A stretch of DNA of 64,000 bases. Source: Sternotherus odoratus (lineage: Eukaryota; Chordata; Testudines; Kinosternidae). Positions 31,647-45,247 of the stretch are shown piece after piece (within the stretch, counting starts at the first letter, position 1; each line of letters begins with the position of its first letter). A model generated the notes under the pieces. It saw only the letters and a program-made list of their open reading frames with translations. It ran no database searches and was not told the DNA's origin. Made by a program: the position numbers and the translations under genes. The stretch covers positions 251,419,644-251,483,643 of the forward strand of contig JAVMKO010000001.1 of NCBI GenBank assembly GCA_032164245.1. The letters run 5' to 3'.

Positions 31647-33559
31647 GTAAAAATTTACAGTAGAGACAAGATCTGAGTTAGCGAAGTTGTGTATGGGAAT
31701 CACACAGTTAACTTGCAATAAAACTGGTTAAAATGAGAGAAACACAGAGAGATCTTTACAGAGTCCTATATTTTCTCTGCAAACCTAGGCAAAAATCTTT
31801 GTAAACTTCCCTAATACTTTCCACGGATTTCTTGTGACTTTTGTTTGTATTTTTTGTTTGGTTATTATCAGCGATAACTGACACATTAATCAATGAAAGT
31901 AAGCACTGAAGTGTAAAGCCAAAACCGAGAAGCTTAATTTTTAACATGGCAGTACAGAGTGTGCCAAAATAAAGTCAAACTATTTGAGCTGGCTTCAGTT
32001 TATGGTCAGGAGAGGCTTTTAGGAATCTGGTTTTAGAATCTGGCACAAAGTCGATCTGTCATGTGCTCTGGGGGGAAAGGTTCAAGTTTTAAACGTGATT
32101 TTGAAATGCACAGCAGAACTTAGATTTACTCCTAAGAGATGAGGATCACTGTATAATGTTTTTATCTCCGTCCCATAGAGCTGTTGATTGAGTCCTGAAC
32201 CTTTCAACATTAGGCTCTGGAGCACTTTTCAAGTCTTAGGGCTCTGGGTGTGAAACATTCAGCTATGGCAGATAAAAGGAGTTCAGGAGACTGGAAGAAT
32301 TATAGGGCTAATGGCAAAAATGTCAGTGTAAGCTTGAAAAGATTTTAAAATTGAGTCACATGTAGGCCTGCTGTACACTAGGAAAAATTGGACACAATTC
32401 ATCATTGGCACAACTCCGTGAGTGGCAGTAACAATGTAGACTGGTGTGTTTTACACTATGTCATTTAACGTCATTTAGGCTTTGTCTAGAGTGAGTAGGA
32501 TAAAAGGTGTGCTAGGTTGTGGCAGCTAATGTGTTCTAAAATTCTAGTGTAGACAAGGCAGTTTATACTTCACTCAACCATCTTAGCCTATATTACAGCC
32601 TAGAGGCAAGCCTAGGCTTTAACTTGATCAGCTTAGTACATGTTACTGTCTACATTGTCTGCCATCTCCAGACTTTCAGAACATGTTTGTTGGAATGGTG
32701 ATAGCTAACACATTATAGAAAAACACCTTTAAATCCTACTCTAGATAAAACCTGAGAGTAGTGAATTGCAGGTCCCAATTTTGCCATTGTAGATGCAGTT
32801 GTAATAAGTAAAATGGCAATGGCTGTTTCCCTCAAACAAAGAACAGAGGGGAAGGGGAAACAGCTATTTAATAAAGCCGGTGTCTAAGTTACTGGAGTCC
32901 AGAGTCTGATTTCACCATTACTGTACATGTACGGGACAACGTAGATATCTCGGAACCTGATGAATTCACTTTGGACTTGCTAGAAAAATAGAGAAAGAAG
33001 ATAGTGGATGGGGGAGAAGAAACTGGAGGTTGTTTCATAGGAAGTAGAAGAGAAATCTAATCTAGTTCTTCAGTCTGATTAAACAGATTTTGGAAGAGAA
33101 CTTTGTTCTATAAAAGTGTGAGAATATTTTGATTGCTGCTTATGCAAAAGAGCAAACTAAAAATCTGTGGCACTAGAGGGCAGAATGACCTAGAGGCCAT
33201 AATGTTCATCAAATATTGGCATGTATTCTGATTTGGACATATCAAAACTTTCCTGTAAGGAGAAGCAAAACTACATTAATACTAGAGTTCCATCTACTTA
33301 ATCTCTAACTAGGCCTTTCTCCTACACCTAGGAGGTTTTCTTTGGAGAAATCCAATTACTGTTCCAAACTTTGCTTTGCCATACTTTTCTTGCGCAATCT
33401 GATGGGAATCACAGCACAAAGTGGGATTGCTAACGGGGCTACATTAGGTTAAGTACATTTTAAAAAACATTTCATGGCTAGTGTCCAATAAAAGCTTCGA
33501 GCTACATTTATAGGTCTTTCACACTGACATCATCTGCCAAGTGGCATCTTATGATTGGG
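31647..33559. other. Intergenic, nothing recognised
   Basis: Largely AT-rich unique-looking sequence. A GTCTAGAGTGAGTAGGATAA-type diverged MITE segment lies near 32480-32750. Confidence 0.45.
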
Positions 33560-34250
33560 TGTCCACCCTACACAGAAGTAGAAGGGGTTAATAGAGGCCA
33601 GATGGGCCAGTTAACCTGGTATATTGAATGCTGAGTGGAAAACCCTAATTAAAGGAACAGGCTCACTTGTGCAGGAACAGCTGAGGCCTGTATAAAGCTA
33701 GGTAGCTGGCTGCAGGCAAAGGCTATAGGAAAGTAGACTGCAGTCACTCCCTGAATAGAGGGAGTTGGTAGGCTGGCAAACCAGGGTGCGATGGGAAGCC
33801 AGATAGGCAGGAAGAAGCATAGAGAAACAGCAGCAAGGGGTAGGATAATACATAGACCTTGACTATTTTTATAGGGTCCCTAGACTGGAATACAGTGTAG
33901 AGGGTGGCCTTATTTCCCCAACCAGGTGTTGGGAAGTGGCAAGGGCATTGGAGATGCCAGCCAGATATTGGGTCTGAAAAGATTGTGAATTCCTCACAAA
34001 GGGAGGATGTTAGTGACTTGGCCGTAGTGCCATGCCATGAAGAGATAGCAGATCTGGGAGTGAGCGGGACTACAGAGCGAAACAGGCTGGGGAAGATACC
34101 ACCAGAAGGAGAGTGCAAGCCTGGTGGAGCTAATTCCCAGGATGGCCAGGAGGAGGCACTGCTCAAAATTAGTGTATTCCATGACAAATCTCTTGACCTT
34201 AGGGAAGTTAGTGCTTGGATCAAAAATCTGGATTGCCTGTTAGGGTAACA
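33560..34250 (+). repeat. Possible LTR-like dispersed repeat
   Basis: It contains a TATA-like CTGTATAAAGCTAGGTAGCTGG and purine-rich G/A tracts typical of turtle LTRs. Open frames on both strands match no family I recognise. Termini were not defined. Confidence 0.3.
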
Positions 34251-34259
34251 TGCTATCAA

Positions 34260-36910
34260 AGGCCCCCGCCAGTTCAGTTTGGGGATTGCTAACCTAGATT
34301 TCCCATCCTCCCTACCCCATAGCTATGATCTAGATGATTTTTAGATTAGATTCTGCTTCACTGATTAAAGACTTGTTGAGCTGATTGTCTAAAATTAGCC
34401 AAGTTCAGATAAATAAGCTAGAGCTGCTAAGTCTATATCCTCTCATCCTTGTGTCAAGATATGATCCTATATGCTCTCTTTGGTTTTCACTATAGAGGGG
34501 GAAAACAGATTACTCTGTGCAGATATCATTATTCTTATTTCTTACCAGTCACTGACTCTCTCTGCTAACAAACTCTCTTCATATCCTACTTATGCTCCTA
34601 TCTTTGTGCCTTCTTCTACACTTCTACACCCAGAATTACCTCCCTATTCCAATGTTCCAGATACACACTCTGGTCTTTAAGATCCCCTTTCAAAACTCAA
34701 CTATGAAGCCAACAAATAGTCATCCACATCAGCAAAAGTGCTGTCATCACCCATTATTAAGGGGGGGGAGGGGAAGATGCTCTTAGATAGAACCTCTGGG
34801 CCTCCCCCTATATTTTGTATAGCCCATATATTTTGGTAAGCTCTTCAGGGCAGGTATTATGTTTTGTAAAGAGCAGAGCACTTAGCACATACAAATAATA
34901 AAAGCAGTGGACTCAAAGGCTGTGAAGAATCCAGCAGAAGTTCAGCCTGTGTTAGAACTTCCAAGTTTGGTCCAATCTCCCATAAAAGTTACAGATACTA
35001 AAAACCAAAAGTTGAACACCCTCAAGGAGGTGTCATAGCATCTGCTATTTCCTGTTCTCCAAACGAGTGCACAGGGGGGGTCTAATCATCATACTGGGAA
35101 TGAGAATCTACAGGGCTAGGACCTACATCTCCTGGTTCCATGGTGACTGTTGCATGCATGCTCCACTTGGTAAAACACTGATTGATAGGCTGTAGGCCCA
35201 AGAGCCACTGGATGTGTTGGCCATAAATGGCCTGATTGGTCTAGGTGCACTACTTAAGCCTGGAGGGAACAGCAGGAAGTTGTCCATTGTAATTAGCTGA
35301 ATCCTCAACAGGCTGCTGTGATGGACCCTGCTCCTTTGCCTTGCTGCTGGTTCCTGGCTTCTGACTCTCAGCTATGGTTCCTGGGCCACTGTCTCTGACC
35401 CTGGGGTCTGGTCCTAGGCCCCTTACTCTTGTTCCACCCATTAGACATGTCTGCTGATGCTCCAACTGTGATACTGGGTCTTTTGAGAGATGGCATCACA
35501 ATGTTTCTACAACCCCAGTTTGTTTGGGATAATCAGGTTGTGAGGTCAGGCTACATTTCCCAGTTTTTGATCCAATGGCAAGCTGGTGACTGTCTCTCCC
35601 CCTCACACACAGTATACCATTCTGAGGTATGGCTACGCTGCCGCGCACAGTGAGCCTCCTAACCCAGCCAGACAAACTCAGGTTGGCTCAGAGTGCACTA
35701 GTACGCTAAAAAAAGGAGTCTGAATGTAGTGGCTCAGGCAACAGCTTGGGCTCTGAAGCCCACCTGAGCCCCTGGGTCTGAGCTGAGGTGGCTAGCCTGA
35801 ACCGCCACTGGAGCTGCAAAGTCCACACTGCTATTTTTAGCACACTAGACTAGCTGGAGCTGAGTGAGTGTGAGTCTGTCTGCCTGGGCAGGAAGGCATG
35901 GTCCCTGCTGCAATGTAGACCATACCTTTGTGGTCTTTGTATTCTTGGCTCATGAATGACTGCCAGGATTGCTGTTCCCCCCTCTCTGGCTTGGTCTCCT
36001 TCTCTGCATTTGGACTTTCTTTGGGAACTTCAGCTTGGCCTCCAATCACCTTCCTAAGCAGTTTGCAGAATCAACAACAGTTTGGTTCTAAAAAGGCTGT
36101 GAAAGGTGTTAGTGCCCTGGCTCTCAACTGTGGGTCCGGGGCCTCCTGGGGAGCTGCGAGCACATTTCAGGAGGTCTGCTAAGGGTGAGACTTAAGCCCC
36201 AGGTGGCAGGGCTTGGCCTCAGCCCCACTACATGGGGCTGGAGGAGGGAGTACCACCTCCACCCTCTGACTCACCTTAAGAGGCCACCCAGCCTGGCTGG
36301 GTTGGGAGCTAAGTTCCCTGGAAGCTGTGCGGCTGCGTAGCAGCCTATTGAGTGCCATTCAGGCGCTCAAGGAATCCACCCAGCTGGGACCTGCCGCGGC
36401 TGGGAGACAGGCACCCCTCCACCAGCTCAAACACAGCCCCAGCCTGGACCTGCCACGGCCGGAGCACCTCTCTCCTCAAGCCAGGCACTGTTGTAGGGAC
36501 AGAGAGCTGGGGGGAGTCCTCTCCCTCTGCTGTAGCCCTGGGGCAGCCTGCACCCCAAACCCCGCATCCCCGGCTCCACCCCAGAGCCCGCACCCCAACC
36601 CTCTGCCCCAGCCCTGAGCCCGTCATCCTCAGCACCACCCCAGAGCCAGTCCCCCCAGCCCTGAGCCCCTCCCACATTCTGAACCCCCCACCCCACCCCC
36701 ACCACAAGAATTTTGTTATGTGCACCAATATGGAGGTGATGTGTTGCATATGATTGTTTTTCTTTGTTTACAGTCTATCTGCTACACGCTATCTGAAATT
36801 CCATGTGGGATGAAAGCTTCTGTGATGCAATTGTTATGAATATTTGGCAGCCAATCAAAAGATAACAGCCTACTTTTCAAATCTCTTGTCGTTATTGAAA
36901 AGTATTACAT
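34260..36910. other. Intergenic with compositional GC-rich patches
   Basis: Besides the MITE-like repeat at 35628, a C/T-rich stretch at 36330-36700 (CCCCAGCCCTGAGCCC-type blocks) keeps frames open on both strands without any protein signature. Confidence 0.45.
35628..35931. repeat. MITE-like repeat with short inverted ends
   Basis: The left end GTATGGCTACGCTGC pairs imperfectly with the right end GCTGCAATGTAGACCATAC. The interior is rich in GAGCC and TGGCTCAGG repeats. No target duplication was identified. Confidence 0.4.
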
Positions 36911-37671
36911 CAGTGGTTCTCAAACTTTTTGTAGTGGTGACCCCTTTCCCATACTGGGCCTTAAGCGCGAAACCCCCTGTAGGGAGGCACTGCGGCCTCC
37001 CTCCGAGCTGGAGGGTAAAGAAACACTCTCTCAGCCAGAGTGGGCGGGGCCAGCTTGGTCTGGGCCCGCCCACTCTGGCTGAGAGAGTGTTTCTTTACCC
37101 TCCAGCTCGGAGGGAGGCCGCAGTGCCTCCCTACACCCCTCCCCCAGGGGTCAGGCGGGGGGGGGAGGGGGAGGGTGGCATGCCTGCAGCCCACTGCGGC
37201 AGGGGCTGGGATGGGGGGGTTCCAGAAGCCCCCCCAGGGCACGGGTCGGGATTATGGGGGGGTTCCAGCAGCCCCCGAGGCCAGTGGGGGGGAGGTTCCA
37301 GCAGCCCCACGGAGGCGCCGGCAGCCCATTGCGGCAGGGGCCGGGTTCACGGGGGTGCCGGAAGCCCACCTCAGCAGGCGCCAGGGCTGGGTCGGGCACG
37401 TGGCAGTGCCAGCAACCCGCTGCAGCCGGAGCCAGGGTCCAGACCAGACTTGCAGGGCCGGCAGGAGCCGCGGCCGGGGCCGGCCTTATGGGGGCGCCGG
37501 CAGCCCACCACAGCAGGGGCACGGGCTGCCTGCAGCAGCAGGATCCGGATGCCAGCAGCCCGCAGCAGCAGCATGGTGCGGGTCCGGCTGCTGGCAGCAG
37601 GGGCTCTGGACCCCCACAGAACTGGCTCGTGACCCCCAGAGTGGTCCCGACCCCCTATTTGAGAACCAATG
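36911..37671. mobile_element. hAT-type transposon with large internal palindrome (761 bp)
   Basis: It begins CAGTGGTTCTCAAAC and ends ...TTTGAGAACCAATG. The flanking 8 bp are TATTACAT and TATTACAC, a 7/8 target duplication. It is non-autonomous. The interior is GC-rich and holds a 70-bp inverted repeat. It is related by its ends to the elements at 44160 and 63724. Confidence 0.87.
36979..37134. repeat. Perfect 70-bp inverted repeat with 16-nt spacer
   Basis: The left arm is 36979-37048, starting GTAGGGAGGCACTGCGG, and the right arm 37065-37134 is its reverse complement. I found no mismatch by eye. It would fold into a long hairpin as RNA or cruciform DNA. Confidence 0.9.
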
Positions 37672-38744
37672 TATTACACAGTATTAAGTAGTACTTCTAT
37701 AGCACCCTCTATCTGAGACTCTCAATGTCTTTTCATACATTCATTAATTAAACCTCATAAATCCAGCACACTGTGAACTAGGTAGGAATTAATATCGCTG
37801 TTTAGAGATGAGGGATGTGATTAGCCTAAGTCTATGTAGGAAAGCTGTGACATTGCCAGAAAGGGTTTGTTTAGATTACAGATTTACATTGACTGAGGCT
37901 ACCTCAAAAGAACCCAGGACTTTTGTCTCTCAGTCCTGCACTCTGAACACAACACTATTCTACCTTTCTCTCTACAAACAATACAAAAGAACATTTTCTG
38001 AGCACCATGCTTATTCGAATGGTATACCCACAAAACTAGTACTTGACAAAAACTTCTCCAACACAGAAGTCTCATAGGTGAGATCAAATCATCAAAATAT
38101 TTATTGGCATAAAAAGCTATGCAGTCACATTGAGTGTCCTTCAGGAAGTAACTCAACACATCAAACATCTTCCCAGACTAGAACTTCATAATAATAAATA
38201 TGCAGGATTTTAGCCTGTATCAATTTAGCAATATATTCCATTTCCTTGGAGGTGGGTATGTAATATGATGCTATTTCTGCTGTCTCTTTCCTTTCTCCCT
38301 TGATTTATGAACAGGTCAGTCTTTTACTAAATCTGATAATATCAGGAAGTATCTTTAGATAACAGGCTGGGAAATATCTCTTGGGTTCAATCTCACCTGT
38401 GTCCCCACTGGTTTTACAGGTGTTCCTCTCTGGGTTTCCATTGTGCTTTGTGTCTCCCAGTTTCTTTTTTTGTTTCAACATCTGAAGAGGCTCTGCGTGG
38501 GTTTTGAGTATTTCGCTATGGCTAAGTAGTCTGCAGAGGGCTACTTTTGTCTATTCGTCTCAGGGCTTATATCGTATTCTTTGGTTTTTGGCCACTGTGT
38601 AGAGTCAGGTCGATGTAGTCAGGTCAATGCAATGTCACTGTAAACACTACACTACTTACATCAACTGTTACTGGCCTCCAGGAGCATTTCCCATAATGCC
38701 CCATCCTGACTGCTCTGGTTACCATTTTGAACTCTGCTGCCCAT

Positions 38745-38802
38745 CCCTTTAAAGCCCATCCCTTTAAAGGTGAGGGAACTGCCCATCCCTTTAAAGCCCT
38801 GT
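38745..38802 (+). repeat. Small GCCCATCCCTTTAAA repeat
   Basis: Three copies of GCCCATCCCTTTAAA at about 38742, 38756 and 38783, within a GTGTAGA-type turtle repeat. Confidence 0.7.
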
Positions 38803-39289
38803 GAATTTTTTAAATTCCTTTTCCTGGTTGCCCGGCTTGTCAAGAACACCTAGCAACTCTTGAGCACACCTGGCATCTGTCCAGCTGCCCATGGCAGCTA
38901 CACGCTGTAGACACTTTCCTGTCTGGAGTACACAGAAGGTGGTGGATCTCCTGGGTCTGTGGGGAGAAGAGGCTGTGCAGGCTGTAGAAACATCGACATC
39001 TGCAAGCAGATTGCTTGGGGCATGGAGGAGAAGGGCTACAAGAGGGACCAGCAGCAATACCATGTGAAAGCAAAGAGCTGTGGCAGGCACACCAGAAGGC
39101 CAGAGAGACCAACAATTGATCTTGTGCAGAGCCAAAGTAGCAGGACATATCTGTTGATTTTCTTTTTTACTTGTGCTAGAAGAGGTAGTAAAACAGCCAA
39201 TAGCGGTAGAGTTGCTATCAACTTTTCATTCTCTTGTAGAGTTAGGCAGAGGGGGTTACCCAGAGCAGTTTGTTTATGAAAACCAGAAT

Positions 39290-39414
39290 TAGGGTGACCA
39301 GATGTCCCAATTTTATAGGGACAGTCCCGATTTTTGGGTCTTTTTCTTATATAGTCTCCTATTACACCCCTCACCCCTGTCCTGATTTTTCACACTTGCT
39401 GTCTGGTCACCCTA
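39290..39414. mobile_element. Short hAT-type MITE (125 bp)
   Basis: The ends are TAGGGTGACCAGATGTCCC and GTCTGGTCACCCTA. The flanks ACCAGAAT and ACCAGGAT form a 7/8 target duplication. It is the same family as 21843, in the opposite orientation. Confidence 0.85.
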
Positions 39415-39649
39415 ACCAGGATGTCCTTTGAATCCTCTGTAGAGATCTCAATAAAACTTCTAAGGGGGTACTCTGCAATCCACTACCCCTACCACTGAAC
39501 CCCAGGGGACATTAAAGACAATCACAGCAGTACATACACTGACTTGTGAAACACATGGTTGGTGTATGTATATCTGAAATTGAAATGACAGTTCTTTCCC
39601 TTCGTAAAATTCTGTTCCCTTAATTTATTCAGTTTTATTATGTTACTAG

Positions 39650-40290
39650 CATAAGTGCCCGGCGCTGCTCGGGTCAGTCGGAGGTGGGGAGGGGACAGAC
39701 AGCTGACACCCCCTGACCAACCCCAACACCCCCCCCGGCTCACTTACCCCCCCGACCAAACCCGACACCAAACCCGACAAAAAAAAAAAAAAAAAAAAAA
39801 ACCCGACACCTCCACCTCACCCCCCCAAGCAAACCCAATACCCCCACCTCACCCCCCGACCGAACCCGACACCCCCACCTCACTTACCGTCCCACCAAAC
39901 CCAACTCGGATCCTTCGCAGGCGGGGAGGAGGCCCAGAGCCGAGGGATTACGGGGACCTACAAAAAAGTTGGGGGGGGGGCACAGAGCTGATGGAGTCCA
40001 GGGTTCTGTTGGAGGAGGGAGGGGTGAGCTGAGTGAGTGCGGTGTCTGTTGGAGGGGGTATTATGACATCATCACCACCCAGCTGCCCAGCCGATGTGAT
40101 TGGCCCTGAAAGACTTTCACCCCTGGGGGGCGTCAGAGGTGAGATCCAAAAATTTTTCGACCCTTATGACCATCTAGACCCCAAGACCCCTCACTGTACC
40201 AAATTTCAAGCCTCTGGCTCAAACGGTGCGGGAGGAGTTCGCACTCATACATACATACATACACCACTTGACTTTTATATATATAGATAC
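39650..40290 (+). repeat. Unclassified dispersed repeat with microsatellite tail
   Basis: It begins near CTAGCATAAGTGCCCGGCGC, holds CACCCCCCCGACC-type repeats and an A22 run (39780 on), and ends with (CATA)n and TTTTATATATATAGATA. The closing motif resembles a widespread repeat tail, but I could not assign a class. Confidence 0.5.
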
Positions 40291-40689
40291 ATTTCTTTTA
40301 TTGCATGGTTAAGAATAAAATTCTATTTTCTGAAACACAAGTCATCTTTATTAGTTCACAACATATGCTGGCTGGTGCTGAGCATGTCTGACATCCACCA
40401 ATTTCCTGTTACTTCATTTTGCCTCAGAACCCATAACATCCTTCTCAGACAATATTAATAGGTGCCTTGGCAATGTTATGTTCCTAAACACACAGCATTT
40501 GCTACAAGATTCATACCATGCTGCAAAAGAGCACGGCCAAGTACAGAACACTACAGCAATACACACTACTCTGTCTCACTATTAAAATTATCTTTCAAAG
40601 CCCCTATGAGCTTTGTAGCTCCACATTGACCTCTTCTTATAGCCCTTGTATCTAGCTGTTCAAATTCAGCCCTGCACGCTGGTAGAAAC

Positions 40690-41150
40690 TTCTCCCCCTT
40701 TGCTTCACAGATCAGTCAGCTTAACTTCTGTACCTGGAAAGATAATGGAGCAAATAATTAAGCAATACATTTGTAAACAGCTAGAAGATAATAAGGTGAT
40801 AAATAACAGTCAGCATGGATTTGTTAATGATGAATCATGTCAAACCACCCTGATAGCTTTCTTTGACAGGGTAATGAGCCTTGTGGATAGGGGGGAAGCA
40901 GTAGACGTAGTATAGCTTGACTTTAGTAAGACTTTTGATACTCTCTCGCATGACCGTCTCATAAACAACTAGGGAAATACAACCTAAATGGAGCTACTAT
41001 AAGGTGGGTGCATAACTGGTTGGAAAATCATTCCCCGAGCATAGTTATCAGTGATTCGCAGTCATGCTGGAAGGGTTTAATGAGTGGGGTCCCTGATGGA
41101 TCTGCTCTGGGTTTGGTTCTGTTCAATATCTTCATCAATTGCCAGTCACC
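40690..41150 (+). mobile_element. CR1 LINE reverse transcriptase fragment, 5'-most copy
   Basis: Frames include LTSVPGKIMEQIIKQYICKQ, NSQHGFVNDESCQTTLIAFF and, after a stop, LDFSKTFDTLSHDRLINN. It breaks off near 41147, where a second CR1 copy begins with the same motif. Confidence 0.85.
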
Positions 41151-42476
41151 CTAAACCTCAGTCCCTGGAAAAATCATGGAGCAGGTCCTCAAGGAATCAA
41201 TTCTGAAGCTCTTTGAGGAGAGGAAAGTGATCAGAAACAGTCAGCATAGATTCACCCAGGGCAAGTCATGCCTGACTAATCTAATTACCTTCTATGACAA
41301 GATAACTGGCTCTGTGGATGAGGGGATAGCAGTGGACATGTTATTTCTTGACTTTAGCAAAGCTTTTGATATGGTATTCCACAGTATTCTTGCCAGCAAG
41401 TTAAAGAAGTATGGGCTGGATGAATGGACTATGAGGTGGATACAAAGCTGGTTAGATCATCAATGGCTCCATGTCTAGTTGGCAGCCGGTATCAAGTGGA
41501 GTGTCTCAAGGGTCAGTCCTGGGAATCGGATTTGTTCAATATCTTCATTAATGATCTGGATGATGGCATGGAATGCACCCTCAGCAAGTTTGCAGATGAC
41601 ACTATACTGGGAGGAGTGGGAGATACACTGGAGGGTAGGGATAGGATACAGAGGGACCTAGACAAATTAGAGGATTGGGCCAAAAGAAATCTGATGAGGT
41701 TCAACAAGGACAAGTGCAGAGTCCTGCGTTTAGGGTGGAATAATCCCATGCACTGCTACAGACTAGAGACTGAGTGGCTATGCAGCAGTTCTGGAGAAAA
41801 GGACCTAGGGGTTACAGTGGATGAGAAGCTGAACATGAGCCAACAGTATGCCTTTGTTTCCAAGAAGGCTAACAGCATTTTGGGCTGTATAAGTAGGAAC
41901 ATTGCCAGCAGATCAAAGGACATGATCATTCCCCTCTGTTCAGCATTGGTGAGGCCTCATCTGAAATATTGTGTCCAGTTTTTGGCCCCAGCCTACGAGA
42001 AGGATGTGGAAAAATAGGAAAGAGTCCAGCGGAAGGCAACAAAAATGATTAGGGGGCTGGAGCACATGACTTATGAGGAGAGGCAGAGGGAACTGGGATT
42101 ATTTAGTCCGCAGAAGAGGAGGGGGAATTTTATAGCTGTTTTCAACTACCTGAAAGGGGGTTCCACAGAGGATGGATCTAGACTGTTCTCAGTGGTGGCA
42201 GATGACAGAACAAGGAGTAATGCAAGGAGTTGCAGTGCGGGAGGTTTAGGTTGGATATTAGGAAAAAAACTTTTTCACTAAGAGGGTGGTGAAGCATTGG
42301 AATGGGTTACCTAGGGAGGTGGTGGAATCTTCTTCCTTAGAGGTTTTTACGGTCAGGCTTGACAAAGCCCTGGCGGGGATGATTTAGCTGGGGATTGGTC
42401 CTGCTTTGAGCAGAGGGTTGGACTAGATCACCACCTGAGGTCCCTTCCAACATTGATGTTCTATGATTCTCAATTG
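41151..42476 (+). mobile_element. CR1 LINE, ORF2 end through intact 3' terminus
   Basis: Reverse transcriptase motifs are [73 protein letters not shown] and the catalytic FADDTILGG. Downstream are [20 protein letters not shown] and HLKYCVQF, then [20 protein letters not shown]. Two stops or frameshifts disrupt it. The 3' end has the CR1 terminus CCAACATTGATGTTCTATGATTCT-like tail. Confidence 0.9.
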
Positions 42477-44151
42477 TCAGTGTGGATCTCATTTTGGTAT
42501 AGCTACACTGGAGGGCTGGAGGTGAGCTCTGCACACAGATCCAGGAAAGTGGCCTTGCACATTCAAAAGTTCTACAGCCACTACTAGTCATCCCAAACCT
42601 GCATGACAGGTTGAAATGTGATCCCACCAGTCAGTACTTGTTTCTTGGGTCCAGAAACGGCACTCCACTATCTTGAGCAGCTCCATGGATGCCAACAACA
42701 ACTTTGAATCCCAGGAGTCAACTTTCAGTTTTCCCCAGGGAAAACCCCTCCACTTGGCCCTGCTCCACTCCGTCCCTTCCCAGAAGGCCCCACCCTCACT
42801 CCACCTCTTCCAGGCCCTGCTCTGCCCTCCCTAAGGCTCCACCCCTACCCCTCCTCTTTTTGACCCATTCTTCCCCCTCCCCTGAGAATGTCCCATCCTT
42901 GCTCAGTCTCTTACCACCCCTGCTCCTTCTTTTCCCCACAGCTCCTCCCACCCACCACTGAACAGCTGACTGGCATGTGGTTGCTGAGTCCTGAGTACCC
43001 ACAATTTTTTTCATGTGGGTGCTCCAGTCCCAGAGCATCCACAGAGTTGCTGCTTATGCTTTGAATTGTTTCTTTCTATGTCCCACGGCAAGTTAGCCTC
43101 CAAGGAATCATGTTTCCTGTGACTCCTCTTGTGGCTCTACAGATATTACAGGATTAAGCGCCCCATGCTCACAGTGCTCATCAGAATAGTACAGAGTTGT
43201 GCAGGATCCATATCAAAGATGGCAGACAGCGAGGAGAGACATGCAGGTTTGCATGGGTGATTTTGAAAAGAAATTCAAAATATTATGGGATGCAGATGAA
43301 ATTATGGGATGCAGAACACTGCATTATGGGATGCTGAACCCATGCTCTGAATCACCCCTGAGCGACTCTTTTTAGCCCCATGAGGCATTGCAAAAATTTC
43401 CAAAACACTGCAGAATGGGGGTGAGATGCACGATGGAACAGCTATCTATGGTGCACTGCTCTCTGCATCAATACAAGTGCTCCTGGTGTGGATGCGCATA
43501 AGCCATGTAGTAACTGTGGCAGCTGTCAGCCAAAGTAACTTAGGTCGACATAATTTTGTAGTACAGGCATGGCCTAAAATGTGATAACAGGTGAATGACC
43601 TAGTTGGAAGAGTTCCACTGTATGCAACGTATTTGTTTACAGACTACAGCTGGAGGGTTCTGACTGCTTGGGGCTTCCTCTGGAAGATTGTTATTCTTGC
43701 AGATTTACATGAAGTACAATTTAATGTAATGTAATTTCCTCTGAATGCTATAAAAGATCCTTTCTTTGGAATCAGTGTCATGTGACAGTGGTAAGAATTC
43801 TGTAAGGAGTTGCTTTTTTCTAACCTTGAAAAAGGTTCTTTACTACAATACAAAAAAAAGTTTAATCCTTAAAGCTACTTTCTTTTTTTCAGCTTTGCTG
43901 TGTGTAGAGCATCTATGTAGAACCTTCCCCAGCCCACATATGCCTGGCTTCCTATGACAGATTTAAAGAAACAGAACGCATATCCTTACGCACAGTGCAG
44001 GTTTTTTCTGGGAGACGGGGTTCAGGGATCATGGCCATCCAACTTTAATATGTGGAAAAGAATCTATGTCTCTATAGTTGGTGACTGGCAGGCAGGTGAG
44101 GGGAGGAGGGGAACAGAAGGTGGAAGGAGGAGCAAGATCTGCTCCTTAATG
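42477..44151. other. Intergenic, repeat-derived fragments
   Basis: GTGTAGA/TAGCTACACTGG-type turtle repeat debris (42480-42600 and 43000-43575) and a C-rich patch at 42700-42960. No gene. Confidence 0.45.
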
Positions 44152-44159
44152 GGGTAGAG

Positions 44160-44732
44160 CAGTGGTTCTCAAACTTTTTGTATTGGCAACCCCTTTTGAA
44201 CACCAAGCCTCTTAGTGCAACCCCCCATTAGAAATTAAAAACACATTTTTTATATTTAACACTATGTTAAATACTAGATTTAAACCCTATGCTTAAAATG
44301 AAGTTTGTCACTGCTTTTCTCACTGCTTTTAAATCAAGAGTGAAACATATTTTTATGGAATTAAATATAAGTGGAAAGTTATTTTTAAGTAAAATTTTAT
44401 TTTAATACTTGACAGTAATTAATGACCTGAAGCAATCCTGGTCAGGGTTCATAGCCTGGTGCAGGAATCGGGATTTGGGGGGCACAGGAGCTCTCAGCCC
44501 AATGCAAGGCTTGTGGTCAGGGCAGCTTACACCCAGCTTGGGGCTCAGGCTCACATCCACCCGCGGGCACTGGAGTCTGGCGACTGCGGCTCCCAACCAA
44601 CAGCCCCGCCGCTGCTGCAGGGATCGGGCTAGAGCTGGCAGCCCACTGTCATGGTCAGGGCTTGCTCGCGACCCCCACATAAGCGGGCCGCGACCCCCCA
44701 AGGGGTCGCGACCCACAGTTTGAGAACCAATG
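44160..44732. mobile_element. hAT-type transposon (573 bp)
   Basis: The ends are CAGTGGTTCTCAAAC and GTTTGAGAACCAATG. A perfect 8-bp target duplication GGGTAGAG lies on both sides (44152-44159 and 44733-44740). It is AT-rich in the left half, GC-rich in the right, and has no transposase. Confidence 0.9.
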
Positions 44733-45247
44733 GGGTAGAGTTTAAATACCTGACAGACCTGCGTCCATCACGTTGAATAGTATCAGAAAAAAAAAATCTT
44801 AAATGCGCAGGGTAAAATGCCATTCTAGTAACATCTTGAAATAGACCTCTCAGAATAGTGACAGGGGAGGTTAATTTTTGTCCAAGGTAATATATAGGAA
44901 TGACTTTCATTTGACCTCTGCTCCAGGGATTCTTGACACAAGCTGTAAGGTTTTCAATTGTATATTTCTTTACTCAGACAGGTCTGTTTCAGTTTTCACT
45001 CTTGTGCAGGGCCAAGTACATTGCTGAACCTTAATAAATAACTACACCCAACAAACTACACCACAGGGACATTACTGAGGTTGCAAAGTCAAGCAGTCAA
45101 ATGCCAGAATTAAGATTGGCTGTACAACCTTATTTCAGTCTCCTTATGCATATGCATTAGGATACAGTCTTTAATTATATGATCACATACTCATTTTTTT
45201 CTAGAGGAACCTTGCCTCATTCAGTCCACATGGTTCCTACTCGCAGT

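Noticed and set aside
36844..37687. Several frames of 123-262 codons on both strands
   Set aside because: They lie in a GC-rich hAT element with a perfect inverted repeat, and mirror-image peptides appear in opposite frames.
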